From assembly GCA_017613535.1 (NCBI GenBank), contig JAGADO010000106.1:1-46908 (forward strand): DNA of 46,908 nt. The letters run 5' to 3'. Made by a program: the position numbers and the translations under genes. The notes under the pieces are model-generated. The model was not told the DNA's origin, searched no databases, and saw nothing but the letters and a program-made list of their open reading frames with translations. The DNA comes from Clostridia bacterium (GTDB lineage: Bacteria; Bacillota; Clostridia; UBA1212; UBA1255). Position 1 is the first letter of the stretch, and each line of letters opens with the position of its first letter. Of this stretch, positions 34,128 to 42,198 are shown piece by piece.

Positions 34128-34724
34128 TTGAAGAAAGAATCGCTTGAACAGGCGATGAAAGTGTACGAGATCGAAAGCGAATGCATACGCGAGATGCAGT
34201 CGTACTTCGATGAAGAGGCGTTCGGAAAAGCCGCTGAACTGCTCAAAAACGCACAGCGTATCGGCGTATCCGGCTGCGGCCACTCGGGAATATTGTGCCA
34301 GCATTTCGCGCACCTGATGTGCTGCATCGAACAGCCCGCCAAATTCATATTGCCCTCGGAGGCAATACACGGCGGTACCGGTTTCCTGCAGCCCGGTGAC
34401 GTGTGCGTACTGGCATCGCGCGGCGGAAAAACAGCGGAACTTTTGCCGATCCTCGACATCTGCCGTAAAAAAAGCGTGAAGGTGATCACGATCACTGAAA
34501 ATCTGGACTCGCCGCTCGCCAAAGGTGCGGACGTAGTGCTCAAACAGCACGTGAACAGGGAGACGGACAAGTATAATTGCCAGGGGACAACGTCGAGTAC
34601 GGCGCTGGCGGTGATCTTTCACGTGCTGCAGACGATCCTCATCGAGGAGACGGATTTTCAGAACGAACGGTTCGCGCTGATCCATCCCGGAGGAGCGGTA
34701 GGATCAAGATTAAATGGGAAATGA
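34128..34724 (+). CDS. SIS-domain phosphosugar isomerase (KpsF/GutQ-like)
   Basis: 198 aa. The TTG at 34128 is chosen because GGAGGAG lies about 8 bp upstream; the longer frame would run into the kinase gene. It is a single SIS domain: GVSGCGHSGILCQHFAHLM, VLASRGGKTAELLPIL with the Ser/Thr phosphate-binding pattern, QGTTSSTALAVIF, and a KdsD-type ending IHPGGAVGSRL. It lacks the CBS pair of full KdsD/GutQ (about 320 aa). Arabinose-5-phosphate-type aldose-ketose isomerisation is the known activity of the group. With the TIM-like protein it gives the cluster two phosphosugar isomerases. Confidence 0.87.
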   Translation: MKKESLEQAMKVYEIESECIREMQSYFDEEAFGKAAELLKNAQRIGVSGCGHSGILCQHFAHLMCCIEQPAKFILPSEAIHGGTGFLQPGDVCVLASRGGKTAELLPILDICRKKSVKVITITENLDSPLAKGADVVLKQHVNRETDKYNCQGTTSSTALAVIFHVLQTILIEETDFQNERFALIHPGGAVGSRLNGK

Positions 34725-34741
34725 TTAATGGCAAATTGCAA

Positions 34742-34761
34742 ATGGGCTAACCGAGTGACAG
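34742..34761 (+). repeat. 20-bp dispersed inverted repeat, left copy
   Basis: ATGGGCTAACCGAGTGACAG here matches the reverse complement of 37991-38010 at 19 of 20 positions. The pair flanks the second yjbQ, the phosphatase and the transporter. Confidence 0.75.
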
Positions 34762-34769
34762 AATTAGAA

Positions 34770-34825
34770 TGGCAAATGGGAAGTTGCCACTTGCCATTTG
34801 CCACTTGCAACTTGCCACTTGCAAC
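34770..34825. repeat. Hairpin plus 14-bp tandem repeat upstream of second yjbQ
   Basis: TGGCAAATGG (34770-34779) is perfectly complementary to CCATTTGCCA (34794-34803). Overlapping it are two exact tandem copies of TTGCCACTTGCAAC (34798-34811 and 34812-34825) and a 12/14 copy at 34784-34797. The array ends 21 bp before the start of the next gene and just upstream of its ribosome site. Confidence 0.85.
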
Positions 34826-34846
34826 TTAAATATACGGAGGTTTATT

Positions 34847-35467
34847 ATGGAATTTAAAGTGTATCAGAAAGAACTTGAACTGCAGTCGCGCGGCTGGATC
34901 CCCACGTTCCACGACGTGTCGAAAGAAGTGCTCGAGATCGTAAAAGCATCAGGCGTGAAAAACGGAACCGTTGCCATCGCATCGCACCACACCACGTGCT
35001 CGGTAATGATCCAGGAATGCTCACATGATATTGACAGCTTCGACATCGAATATCTGCAGCACGACCTGCTTGACATAATGCGGAAACTCATTCCTGATTT
35101 CGCGGAAGAGCATCAGTACCGCCACCCAGGACCGATCCACCTGCAGTTCGGCCGCTACGTAAACGAGCCAGGCGACTTCACCAGTATGAACACCGACGGC
35201 CACCTGCGCTCTGTATTTTTCGGACGCAGCGAGGTCATGACGATCAAGGACGGCGAGCTTGACGGAGGCGAATTCGCGCACATCTATTTCGTTGACTGGG
35301 ATCACGTGCGCGCGCGCCGCAGACAGCTCAACATCACCGTCATGGGCACGACCGAGGACGTTGAAGACCGCAAATGGAACGGCGGAGAAGTTATCAATAC
35401 GCTTCGCAAATACACCGACGAAGAGAAGGCGTTCGACGAACACTATACGCTCCAGCAGAAACGCTGA
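34847..35467 (+). CDS. YjbQ/UPF0047-family protein, copy 2 (divergent, extended C-terminus)
   Basis: 206 aa. ATG 34847 is placed by the CGGAGG site; an upstream in-frame ATG lies inside the repeat array. The YjbQ core is clear: GWIPTFHDVSKEVLEIV, IASHHTTCSVMIQE, HPGPIHL, NTDGHLRSVFFGRSEVMTI and IYFVDWDHVRARRRQ. It diverges strongly from copy 1, has about 35 extra C-terminal residues (DRKWNGGEVINTLRKYTDEE) and lies after a repeat-filled gap rather than being coupled. The two copies may form hetero-oligomers or act on different intermediates. No catalytic assignment is possible. Confidence 0.9.
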   Translation: MEFKVYQKELELQSRGWIPTFHDVSKEVLEIVKASGVKNGTVAIASHHTTCSVMIQECSHDIDSFDIEYLQHDLLDIMRKLIPDFAEEHQYRHPGPIHLQFGRYVNEPGDFTSMNTDGHLRSVFFGRSEVMTIKDGELDGGEFAHIYFVDWDHVRARRRQLNITVMGTTEDVEDRKWNGGEVINTLRKYTDEEKAFDEHYTLQQKR

Positions 35468-35555
35468 AATATTGACGATGCGGCCGGAAACGGCGCCCGG
35501 GACAGCGTGCTGATAAGCGTTCAGGCGCGTCAACAGCGAAAAAGGGGGAATTGAT

Positions 35556-36272
35556 TTGAGACTCGTTTTTATCCGACACGGAGACCCCGATTACGAACAC
35601 GATTCATTGACACCGCGCGGAAGAAAAGAGGCGGAAGCGCTCGTGCCGAGAGTCGCGGGACTTAACGCAGATGCGTTCTATTGCTCACCACTGGGCAGAG
35701 CGAAATTGACCGCGGAACCGTCAATGAAATTCCTGGGCAGGGAGGCGGAGATCGTTCCCTGGCTGGAAGAATTCAACGCGCCTGTGCTCGATCCGTACAG
35801 CGGCAATATCCGCTGCGCCTGGAACCTTCCTCCAAAGTACTGGACGGAAGATGCGATGCTCTACAGCAAGGACGAATGGACGCACGCGGACATAATGCGC
35901 ACCGGGCGGGTTGAAAGCAGGTTTAAAGAGATCTGCGCCTCGATGGACGAGGTCATTAAACAGTACGGGTACGTGCGCAGACCTGGCAGCGAAAACATTT
36001 ACGACGTCATCTCTCCGAACACGAAAACGATCGTGTTTTTCTGCCATATGGGCGTGTCGCTCGTGCTGATGTCGCACCTTTTTGGCATCTCAGGCGCATG
36101 CATGTGGCAGAACTTCTGCCCGCTGCCGTCGTCCGTATCGATGCTCAGGACCGAAGAATGCGATAAAGGAATTGCCGTGTTCCGAACGGCGTTTTTAGGA
36201 GACGTTTCGCACCTGTACGCGGCCGGAATAGAACCGTCTTTCTCAGGCTTTGCCAATGAAATATACCCATAA
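35556..36272 (+). CDS. Histidine phosphatase family protein
   Basis: 238 aa from TTG 35556, 7 bp after an AAGGGGGAA site. The RHG signature is at the very start (LVFIRHGDPDYEHDSLTPRG), followed by FYCSPLGRAKLTAEP and, near residue 168, FFCHMGVSL with the second catalytic His. Members of this branch dephosphorylate small metabolites, often sugar phosphates, in the cytoplasm. An unusual feature is the long region between the two motifs (WNLPPKYWTEDAM and so on). As part of the sugar cluster it may remove a dead-end phosphate or act on a pathway intermediate. Confidence 0.88.
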   Translation: MRLVFIRHGDPDYEHDSLTPRGRKEAEALVPRVAGLNADAFYCSPLGRAKLTAEPSMKFLGREAEIVPWLEEFNAPVLDPYSGNIRCAWNLPPKYWTEDAMLYSKDEWTHADIMRTGRVESRFKEICASMDEVIKQYGYVRRPGSENIYDVISPNTKTIVFFCHMGVSLVLMSHLFGISGACMWQNFCPLPSSVSMLRTEECDKGIAVFRTAFLGDVSHLYAAGIEPSFSGFANEIYP

Positions 36273-36300
36273 AGCGATTTGACGAAATAAGGAGCAGCTT

Positions 36301-37971
36301 ATGAAACTTAATTACAAAAGGACGATACTGGTAGGTTTCGCGTTCTTCCTGATCTGTATGTTCTGGCAGGCGTACGACAATACCATCCCGCTTATCCTGA
36401 CAAACAAGTTCGGTATGTCACAGACGTGGTCGGGCGTGATCATGGCGCTGGACAATATATTGGCCCTGTTCCTGCTGCCGCTTTTCGGCGCGCTCAGCGA
36501 TAAGGTCAGGACGAAAGCCGGCAGGCGCACACCGTTCATAATGATCGGAACGATATTGGCCGCGGTGCTGTTCATCGGATTGTCCGTAGCGGACTACCGC
36601 CAACTCACGAAGGTCGATGCGGTTACGCCCGATAACGGCAATTATTCGAACTCTCTCAGTGTGATCTACGATGCCAATCCGAACGTGGCCGTGCCGGAGG
36701 AGAAGAAGGACGGAATGACGTTCTTCGAAGCTATCGGCGACGTGTTCGCGGTGAAGGAGAAGAAGCCACTTAATGAGCTTTTCCCCGTGAAGGAAGATTT
36801 CACGTCGATCGAGATGTTCAAAAAGGACGAGAACGGTGAATACACTAAAGATACGACGGACGATTATACGAATTACGTCGTACCTGCGCGCAATGCGTAT
36901 GCATGGAAAATGACCGCTGCCTCGCCTGTAACGCTCGTGTTCTTCGTCGTGCTGCTGCTCGGCGTGCTCGTGTCAATGGGCATCTTCAGATCGCCTGCTG
37001 TCGCTCTCATGCCGGACGTCACTCCCAAGCCGCTTCGTTCGAAGGGCAATGCGATCATTAACCTGATGGGTTCATTCGGCGGTATTCTCGTGCTGGTGCT
37101 CGGCATGATTTTCAAAACGGGTGCTCCGGTCAACGCCATGATGAATTACATTCCGTTCTTCTGCACTGTAGCGGGGATAATGATAATCGCGCTCATCGTG
37201 TTCAGATTGACCGTGAAGGAGCCTAAATGGGCGCTCGAAGCGGCAGAAATCGACGCGAAACTTGACGCCGAAGCAGAAGAAAAAGAGAAAACCAAAGCAG
37301 CGGGGAAAACGGCGGAAATTGCCGAAAACGCAGGAACTGCCGCTGCTCCTTCGGGGAAACTGCCTCCCGCCGTACGCAGATCGCTCATATTCATCCTATT
37401 GTCCGTCGCGCTCTGGTACATGGGCTACAACGCCGTTACGAGCAAGTACTCGGTTTACGCCAGCAGCGTACTTAATATGGACTACAATATGACGCTGATC
37501 ATTGCCCAGGCTGCCGCGATAATATCGTACATTCCGATCGGTATCATTTCCACCAAACTCGGCCGCAAAAAGACGATCATCGCAGGCGTCATTATGCTCG
37601 GCGTGGCGTTCGGAGCCGCATCGTTCATGCGCGCAGGCAGCTCGCTATTGCTGATGAATATATTGTTTGCTCTCGCCGGTATCGCGTGGGCAACGATCAA
37701 CGTTAACTCTTTCCCGATGGTCGTGGAGCTCGCTCACAGCAGCAATGTGGGCAAGTACACCGGTTACTACTACACCGCGAGCATGGCCGCGCAGGTCGTG
37801 ACGCCTATACTGAGCGGTATATTCCTTGACATCCGCTTCACAACGCTGTTCCCGTACGCTACCGTGTTCGTGGCGCTGGCGCTGGTGACAATGCTGTTCG
37901 TGAAGCACGGCGACGCGAAGCCGCAGGCTCCGAAGGACAAGATGGAGTACCTGGCAGGAGCGGATGACTAA
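36301..37971 (+). CDS. MFS sugar transporter, GPH/SLC45-like
   Basis: 556 aa, ATG at 36301 after AAGGAGC. There are about 12 predicted membrane segments. The N-terminal part reads like GPH/SLC45 sugar cotransporters: WQAYDNTIPLILTNKFGMS, MALDNILALFLLPLFGALSDK and TKAGRRTPFI with the MFS motif A. Two insertions lengthen it: a ~100-residue acidic region after the third segment (about 100-200) and a Lys/Ala/Glu-rich central loop (about 315-355). As the last gene of the cluster it is the obvious candidate for importing the sugar or glycoside. Substrate unknown. Confidence 0.85.
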   Translation: MKLNYKRTILVGFAFFLICMFWQAYDNTIPLILTNKFGMSQTWSGVIMALDNILALFLLPLFGALSDKVRTKAGRRTPFIMIGTILAAVLFIGLSVADYRQLTKVDAVTPDNGNYSNSLSVIYDANPNVAVPEEKKDGMTFFEAIGDVFAVKEKKPLNELFPVKEDFTSIEMFKKDENGEYTKDTTDDYTNYVVPARNAYAWKMTAASPVTLVFFVVLLLGVLVSMGIFRSPAVALMPDVTPKPLRSKGNAIINLMGSFGGILVLVLGMIFKTGAPVNAMMNYIPFFCTVAGIMIIALIVFRLTVKEPKWALEAAEIDAKLDAEAEEKEKTKAAGKTAEIAENAGTAAAPSGKLPPAVRRSLIFILLSVALWYMGYNAVTSKYSVYASSVLNMDYNMTLIIAQAAAIISYIPIGIISTKLGRKKTIIAGVIMLGVAFGAASFMRAGSSLLLMNILFALAGIAWATINVNSFPMVVELAHSSNVGKYTGYYYTASMAAQVVTPILSGIFLDIRFTTLFPYATVFVALALVTMLFVKHGDAKPQAPKDKMEYLAGADD

Positions 37972-37990
37972 AACGAAGCCGGAATTCGTA

Positions 37991-38010
37991 CTGTCACTCG
38001 GTTCGCCCAT
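37991..38010 (-). repeat. 20-bp dispersed inverted repeat, right copy
   Basis: Reverse complement of 34742-34761 with one mismatch. It is followed on the + strand by an AT-rich filler, and CCATTTT (38007-38013) can pair with AAAATGG (38028-38034), which holds the ATG of the next gene. Confidence 0.75.
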
Positions 38011-38030
38011 TTTCAATTTTTAATTAAAAA

Positions 38031-38855
38031 ATGGTTGCATTGATTATAATTTGCATAGTGGTCGTTGTTCTTGCTTTGCTTGTGCTTTTCCTTGTGTTTC
38101 CTGCGCTCAGGAGGCATCCGGACAGGGAAATGTTCAGGGGAAAGTTTATTGCCCACAGGGGGCTGCACGGGGGCGGAGAAGGAGAACCGGAAGTGCCCGA
38201 AAACTCGATTGCCGCATTCAGGCGCGCGATAGAGAAGGGGTATGCGATCGAGACCGATATCCATCTCACGCGCGACGGGCGCGTGGCGGTGTTCCACGAC
38301 GACGACCTGAAGCGGATGTGCGGAGACCCGCGAAAACCGGAGGAATTGACCCTGGCGGAGCTGAAGGCGCTCAGACTGGCGGGAACGGACGAGACCGTGC
38401 CGGCGCTGGAAGAACTGCTGGAGCTTGTCGGCGGGAAAGTACCGCTGCTGATCGAGTTTAAATGCATCGATTTGAAGACGTGCACGGCGCTCTGCGAAGC
38501 CGCGGCGGACATTTTAGACGGGTATCAGGGCGAATACGCGATCCAGTCGTTCTTTCCGTTCGTGGCGCGCTGGTATAAAAAACACAGGCCGAAGGTCATG
38601 CGGGGGCAGCTCTCGATGGGCTTTTACAAAGAAAGCTTTCCGAAAAAACTTGCCGGAGCACTGCTGTTCAACTTCCTCGGCCGCCCGGATTTCGTGGCGT
38701 ACGACGTGAGAAACTGCCGCAACATATTTTTCAGACTTTGTTCCGGGCTGGGGGCAATGAAGCTCGGCTGGACTTTTAAAGACAGTGCCGCGCTCGACAA
38801 GGCACGCAAATATTTCGACGGATTTATTTTTGAAAACGAGGAGACGGTAAAATGA
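38031..38855 (+). CDS. Glycerophosphodiester phosphodiesterase, membrane-anchored
   Basis: 274 aa. The N-terminus has one long membrane helix (about 2-26), then the GDPD catalytic domain: FIAHRGLHGG, VPENSIAAFRRAIEKGYAIETDIHLTRDGRVAVFHDDDL with the catalytic His and metal-binding Glu/Asp, then LLIEFKC and YAIQSFFPF. GDPDs split glycerophosphodiesters from lipids into glycerol-3-phosphate and an alcohol. The start codon has no ribosome site and lies in a small palindrome beside a dispersed repeat. An internal ATG at 38130, with AGGG upstream, would give a soluble form beginning FRGKFIAHRG. Its stop overlaps the PepF start. Confidence 0.88.
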   Translation: MVALIIICIVVVVLALLVLFLVFPALRRHPDREMFRGKFIAHRGLHGGGEGEPEVPENSIAAFRRAIEKGYAIETDIHLTRDGRVAVFHDDDLKRMCGDPRKPEELTLAELKALRLAGTDETVPALEELLELVGGKVPLLIEFKCIDLKTCTALCEAAADILDGYQGEYAIQSFFPFVARWYKKHRPKVMRGQLSMGFYKESFPKKLAGALLFNFLGRPDFVAYDVRNCRNIFFRLCSGLGAMKLGWTFKDSAALDKARKYFDGFIFENEETVK

Positions 38856-40618
38856 AAGAATTCAACGGACAATGGGATCTGAGCATCCTTTACGACGGCA
38901 TTGACGACGCCAAACTTACGGCGGACGTAGAAAAGCTCGGAGACGCAATAAAAGAAGCGAACGAGATTGTCGCGGCTCGCGAACAGATGCCGCATAAAGA
39001 CCTGCTGCACAGGTATATTGACGTCAGCGAAACGATCGCAGCGCTTTCGGAAAAGCTGTTCATATATGCAAATCTCGTGTATTCGACCGATACTTCGAAC
39101 ATGCAGGCGGCCGGGCTGATGGGAAAGCTCCAGGCGATGCTTTCCGAGACTTCCGCTGCGGATACGGCTGTCAGGCACCTGATCAGCTCGATGGACGATC
39201 TCGAGGATCTTATCGCTTCCGACGGCGCGCTTTCGGGTTATGCATATTTCCTGCGCACGATCAAAGAAGACAGCAAATATCTGCTCAGCGAGCAGGAGGA
39301 GAAACTGTTCTCGCTCATGAACATCTCCGGCGCTTCCGCATGGCGCGACCTGCACAGCACGCTTACGAGCACCGTGAGCGTCGATTACAGGGGAGAGGAG
39401 ATACCGCTCTCGGCGGCAAGGAACCTTGCCTATGACGGCGATCCTGCCGTGCGTAAAGAGGCGTACGAGGCTGAACTTAAATGCTATCCGAAAGTGGAGC
39501 AATCGGCCGCTTTTGCGCTTAACAGCATCAAACTTCAGGTGCTGAATGAGTGCAGGCTGAGAGGATACGCTTCTCCGCTTGATCAGGCGCTGTACGATTC
39601 ACGCATGAGCAGAAAGACGCTTGACGCGCTTATCGGGGCAATGAATGATTATATGCCCAAGTTCAGGGAATATCTGAAAGCGAAAGGCAAAGCGCTCGGA
39701 CACGAAAACGGATTGCCCTGGTACGACATGTTCGCACCGATGGGATCGCTCGATAAAAAATATACTGTTGACGAGGCGAAAGAGTACCTGCTCGAAATAT
39801 TCGGCGGTTTTGACTCTGAACTTCACGATATGGTTAAGCGTGCGTTCGAGGAGAACTGGATCGATTTCTTCCCGCGCAAGGGTAAAGTCGGAGGTGCGTT
39901 CGACTGCGGTGTGCCTTCCGCCCGCCAGAGTCGCGTGCTCACGAATTTCGACGGAGCGTTCGGAGATATAGTAACGCTCGCACACGAACTTGGCCACGCA
40001 TTCCACGACCGCCAGGTGTTCGGACACTCGATCCTTCAGCAGGAATATTCGATGCCCGTCGCCGAGACCGCGTCAACGTTCAACGAAGTGCTCGTTGTCA
40101 GCAAGGCGATCGAACGTGCGGAGTCAAAAGAAGAGAAGCTGGCCCTCATCGAGAACCAGCTCCAGGACGCATGCCAGATCATCACCGACATCTATTCGCG
40201 CTACCTTTTTGAAACGTCCGTGTTCGAGAACCGCGACAATGAGTTCATGGATCCGGAGCGTATGTGCGAGCTTATGCATCAGGCTCAGCTGGCTTCCTAC
40301 GGCGACGGTATCACGGAGGACACGCTCCATCCGTACATGTGGCTGTGCAAGGGCCACTACTACAGCGGCGGGCTCAGTTTCTACAACTTCCCGTACGCAT
40401 TCGGCGGTCTGTTCGCACGCGGGCTGTACGCACTGTACAAGAAGCAGGGAAGCGATTTCGTGCCGCTCTACAAGGCGCTGCTGAATGCTACGAGCGTTAA
40501 CAATGTTGAGGATACGGCTAAAATGGCAGGTATCGATCTGACGGACAAGGCGTTCTGGTGCGAGGGGCTTCAGTCTCTTTCCGACGAGATCGACGAATTC
40601 ATCGAACTGCTTAAATAA
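38852..40618 (+). CDS. pepF: M3-family oligoendopeptidase (PepF-like)
   Basis: 588 aa, ATG overlapping the GDPD stop. The protein is a standard PepF/M3B zinc peptidase: N-terminal helices beginning FNGQWDLSILYDG, the catalytic HELGH (near residue 378, in TLAHELGHAFHDRQ), the third zinc ligand in the downstream MPVAETASTFNEVLV block, and YYSGGLSFYNFPYAFG near the end. It cleaves short peptides in the cytoplasm. Length is normal. It has no signal peptide. Confidence 0.94.
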   Translation: MKEFNGQWDLSILYDGIDDAKLTADVEKLGDAIKEANEIVAAREQMPHKDLLHRYIDVSETIAALSEKLFIYANLVYSTDTSNMQAAGLMGKLQAMLSETSAADTAVRHLISSMDDLEDLIASDGALSGYAYFLRTIKEDSKYLLSEQEEKLFSLMNISGASAWRDLHSTLTSTVSVDYRGEEIPLSAARNLAYDGDPAVRKEAYEAELKCYPKVEQSAAFALNSIKLQVLNECRLRGYASPLDQALYDSRMSRKTLDALIGAMNDYMPKFREYLKAKGKALGHENGLPWYDMFAPMGSLDKKYTVDEAKEYLLEIFGGFDSELHDMVKRAFEENWIDFFPRKGKVGGAFDCGVPSARQSRVLTNFDGAFGDIVTLAHELGHAFHDRQVFGHSILQQEYSMPVAETASTFNEVLVVSKAIERAESKEEKLALIENQLQDACQIITDIYSRYLFETSVFENRDNEFMDPERMCELMHQAQLASYGDGITEDTLHPYMWLCKGHYYSGGLSFYNFPYAFGGLFARGLYALYKKQGSDFVPLYKALLNATSVNNVEDTAKMAGIDLTDKAFWCEGLQSLSDEIDEFIELLK

Positions 40619-40654
40619 GATAAAATAACTTAAAAGGGAACGGTTTTTATAATC

Positions 40655-41215
40655 ATGAACACTTTAAAAACGATTCAGGTATTGGCAAAAATCGGCAGGA
40701 TCATCAGCAAGATAATATTTATCCTTTGTATCGTCGGGTTCTGCTGCTGCGCCATCGGTATCATTACCCTCGCGGCCGGTACCGGGTCAATAGTGATCGG
40801 CGGCGTTACTATCCACAGCATTATCGAAAACGAAGCCGGGCTGAGCCTTGGCGCAATGTACGCGGCAATGGCCGTTGGTATTGTTTTGTGCGCCGCAGAG
40901 GCGGTACTGTGCAAATTTGCCGAAATTTATTTCAAAAACGAACTGAAAGACGGCACTCCTTTCACGCTGCGCGGGGCAAAAGAGCTGCTTATGCTCGGCA
41001 TTCTGACGGTCGCGATATCGCTCGGTGCTGTCATAATCTGCTCCATTGGATTAGGAATCGCACGCCACTTCGTTGATGACATCGAAAAGATCTCGCTAAG
41101 CGGCTTCGGATCCGTCGGGCTCGGAATATCGATGATCATATTGTCGCTGTTCTGCCGCCACGGCGCAGAGATAAGCGAGGAAAATTCGGAACTGAAGGCC
41201 GGAAAAGAGCAATAA
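40655..41215 (+). CDS. Small integral membrane protein (DUF2975-like)
   Basis: 186 aa, ATG at 40655 after a weak AAGGGA site. Four membrane segments: about 15-40, 64-86, 108-132 and 146-165. The layout, with a central charged segment EIYFKNELKDGTPFTLRGAKELL between helices two and three, resembles the DUF2975 family of small four-helix membrane proteins, often found next to small DNA-binding regulators. No such regulator is present here. The function is unknown. The next gene starts 1 bp after the stop. Confidence 0.7.
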   Translation: MNTLKTIQVLAKIGRIISKIIFILCIVGFCCCAIGIITLAAGTGSIVIGGVTIHSIIENEAGLSLGAMYAAMAVGIVLCAAEAVLCKFAEIYFKNELKDGTPFTLRGAKELLMLGILTVAISLGAVIICSIGLGIARHFVDDIEKISLSGFGSVGLGISMIILSLFCRHGAEISEENSELKAGKEQ

Positions 41216-41216
41216 A

Positions 41217-42182
41217 ATGGAACAGGGTATTGACGCTGTAAAAACGGCAGTGCTGTACGTTCACGGAAAAGGCGGCAGTGCCGGAGAGAGTGAACATTAT
41301 AAAACGCTTTTCCCCGGAGCTGCCGTATTCGGACTTGATTACAAAACATTTACGCCGTGGGAAACGGGAGAAGAAATCCGCCTGGCCGTCGAAAAACTCG
41401 CCGGTGAATATGATATAGTCATCCCGGTCGCAAACAGCATCGGCGCGTTTTTCTGTATGAACGCGCACATCTGTGGGATGGTACGAAGGGCGTACTTCAT
41501 TTCGCCGATCGTCGATATGGAAAAGCTGATCCTCGGCATGATGCGTATGGAGGGCGTGACCGAAGAGGAGCTTGAGGCCGCGGGAGTCATCAGGACGTCG
41601 TACGGAGAAGAGCTTTCGTGGAATTATCTTTCATACGTGAGGGACAATCCTCCTGACTGGGACGTTCCGACACAGATCCTGTACGGGAGTGAAGATGCGT
41701 TGACGACGCTTGAGGCGGTCAATGATTTTGCGCGCGCGCATAAATGCGTCCTGACCGTGATGGAGGGCGGAGAACACTGGTTCCACACGGAAGAACAGAT
41801 GCGGTTCCTTGACGGCTGGATAAGGAAAAACGAGGAAGAAAGAGGAAGAAACATGAAAATGATTGCTTACTGCGGACTTAATTGCGAAGCTTGCGAGGCC
41901 AGGATCGCGACGGTGAACGACGACAATAATTTGCGGCAGAAGGTCGCGAAACTCTGGTCGGAGCTCAACAACGTAGAGATCACGCCCGAAATGATAAACT
42001 GCGACGGATGCCGCGTTGACGGCAGAAAAACGGTCTACTGCGAATCGCTCTGCCCGATCAGGCAGTGTGCGCTCACGAAAAATTACGAGACGTGCGGAGA
42101 TTGCGCGGAACTTAAAGGCTGTAAGAAGGCCGGTATGGTCATCGGCAACAACGAAGAGGCGCGCAAGAATCTCGGGTTATAA
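41217..42182 (+). CDS. Alpha/beta hydrolase fused to Cys-rich DUF3795 domain
   Basis: 321 aa. Residues 1-205 form a small alpha/beta hydrolase: VLYVHGKGGSAGES as the oxyanion-hole motif, nucleophile Ser near 74 in VANSIGAFF, the acid in LYGSEDALT and His in MEGGEHWFH. Residues 213-321 are a DUF3795-type zinc/metal-binding domain with about ten Cys (YCGLNCEACEA, CDGCRVDG, YCESLCPIRQCAL, CGDCAELKGC). The join is KNEEERGRN followed by ATG 41853, which has a GAGGAAGAAAGAGG purine tract upstream, so the second domain may also be translated on its own. Roles of both parts are unknown. Confidence 0.83.
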   Translation: MEQGIDAVKTAVLYVHGKGGSAGESEHYKTLFPGAAVFGLDYKTFTPWETGEEIRLAVEKLAGEYDIVIPVANSIGAFFCMNAHICGMVRRAYFISPIVDMEKLILGMMRMEGVTEEELEAAGVIRTSYGEELSWNYLSYVRDNPPDWDVPTQILYGSEDALTTLEAVNDFARAHKCVLTVMEGGEHWFHTEEQMRFLDGWIRKNEEERGRNMKMIAYCGLNCEACEARIATVNDDNNLRQKVAKLWSELNNVEITPEMINCDGCRVDGRKTVYCESLCPIRQCALTKNYETCGDCAELKGCKKAGMVIGNNEEARKNLGL

Positions 42183-42198
42183 TTCAAAAGTAATCTGA

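Noticed and set aside
29018-37971. Assignment to apiose, sulfoquinovose or tetritol catabolism
   Set aside because: Apiose routes need transketolase or apionate enzymes, sulfoquinovose routes need transaldolase/aldolase-type steps and an SQ-specific hydrolase, and tetritol routes need dehydrogenases. None is here. Only the TIM-like gene hints at a tetrose step.
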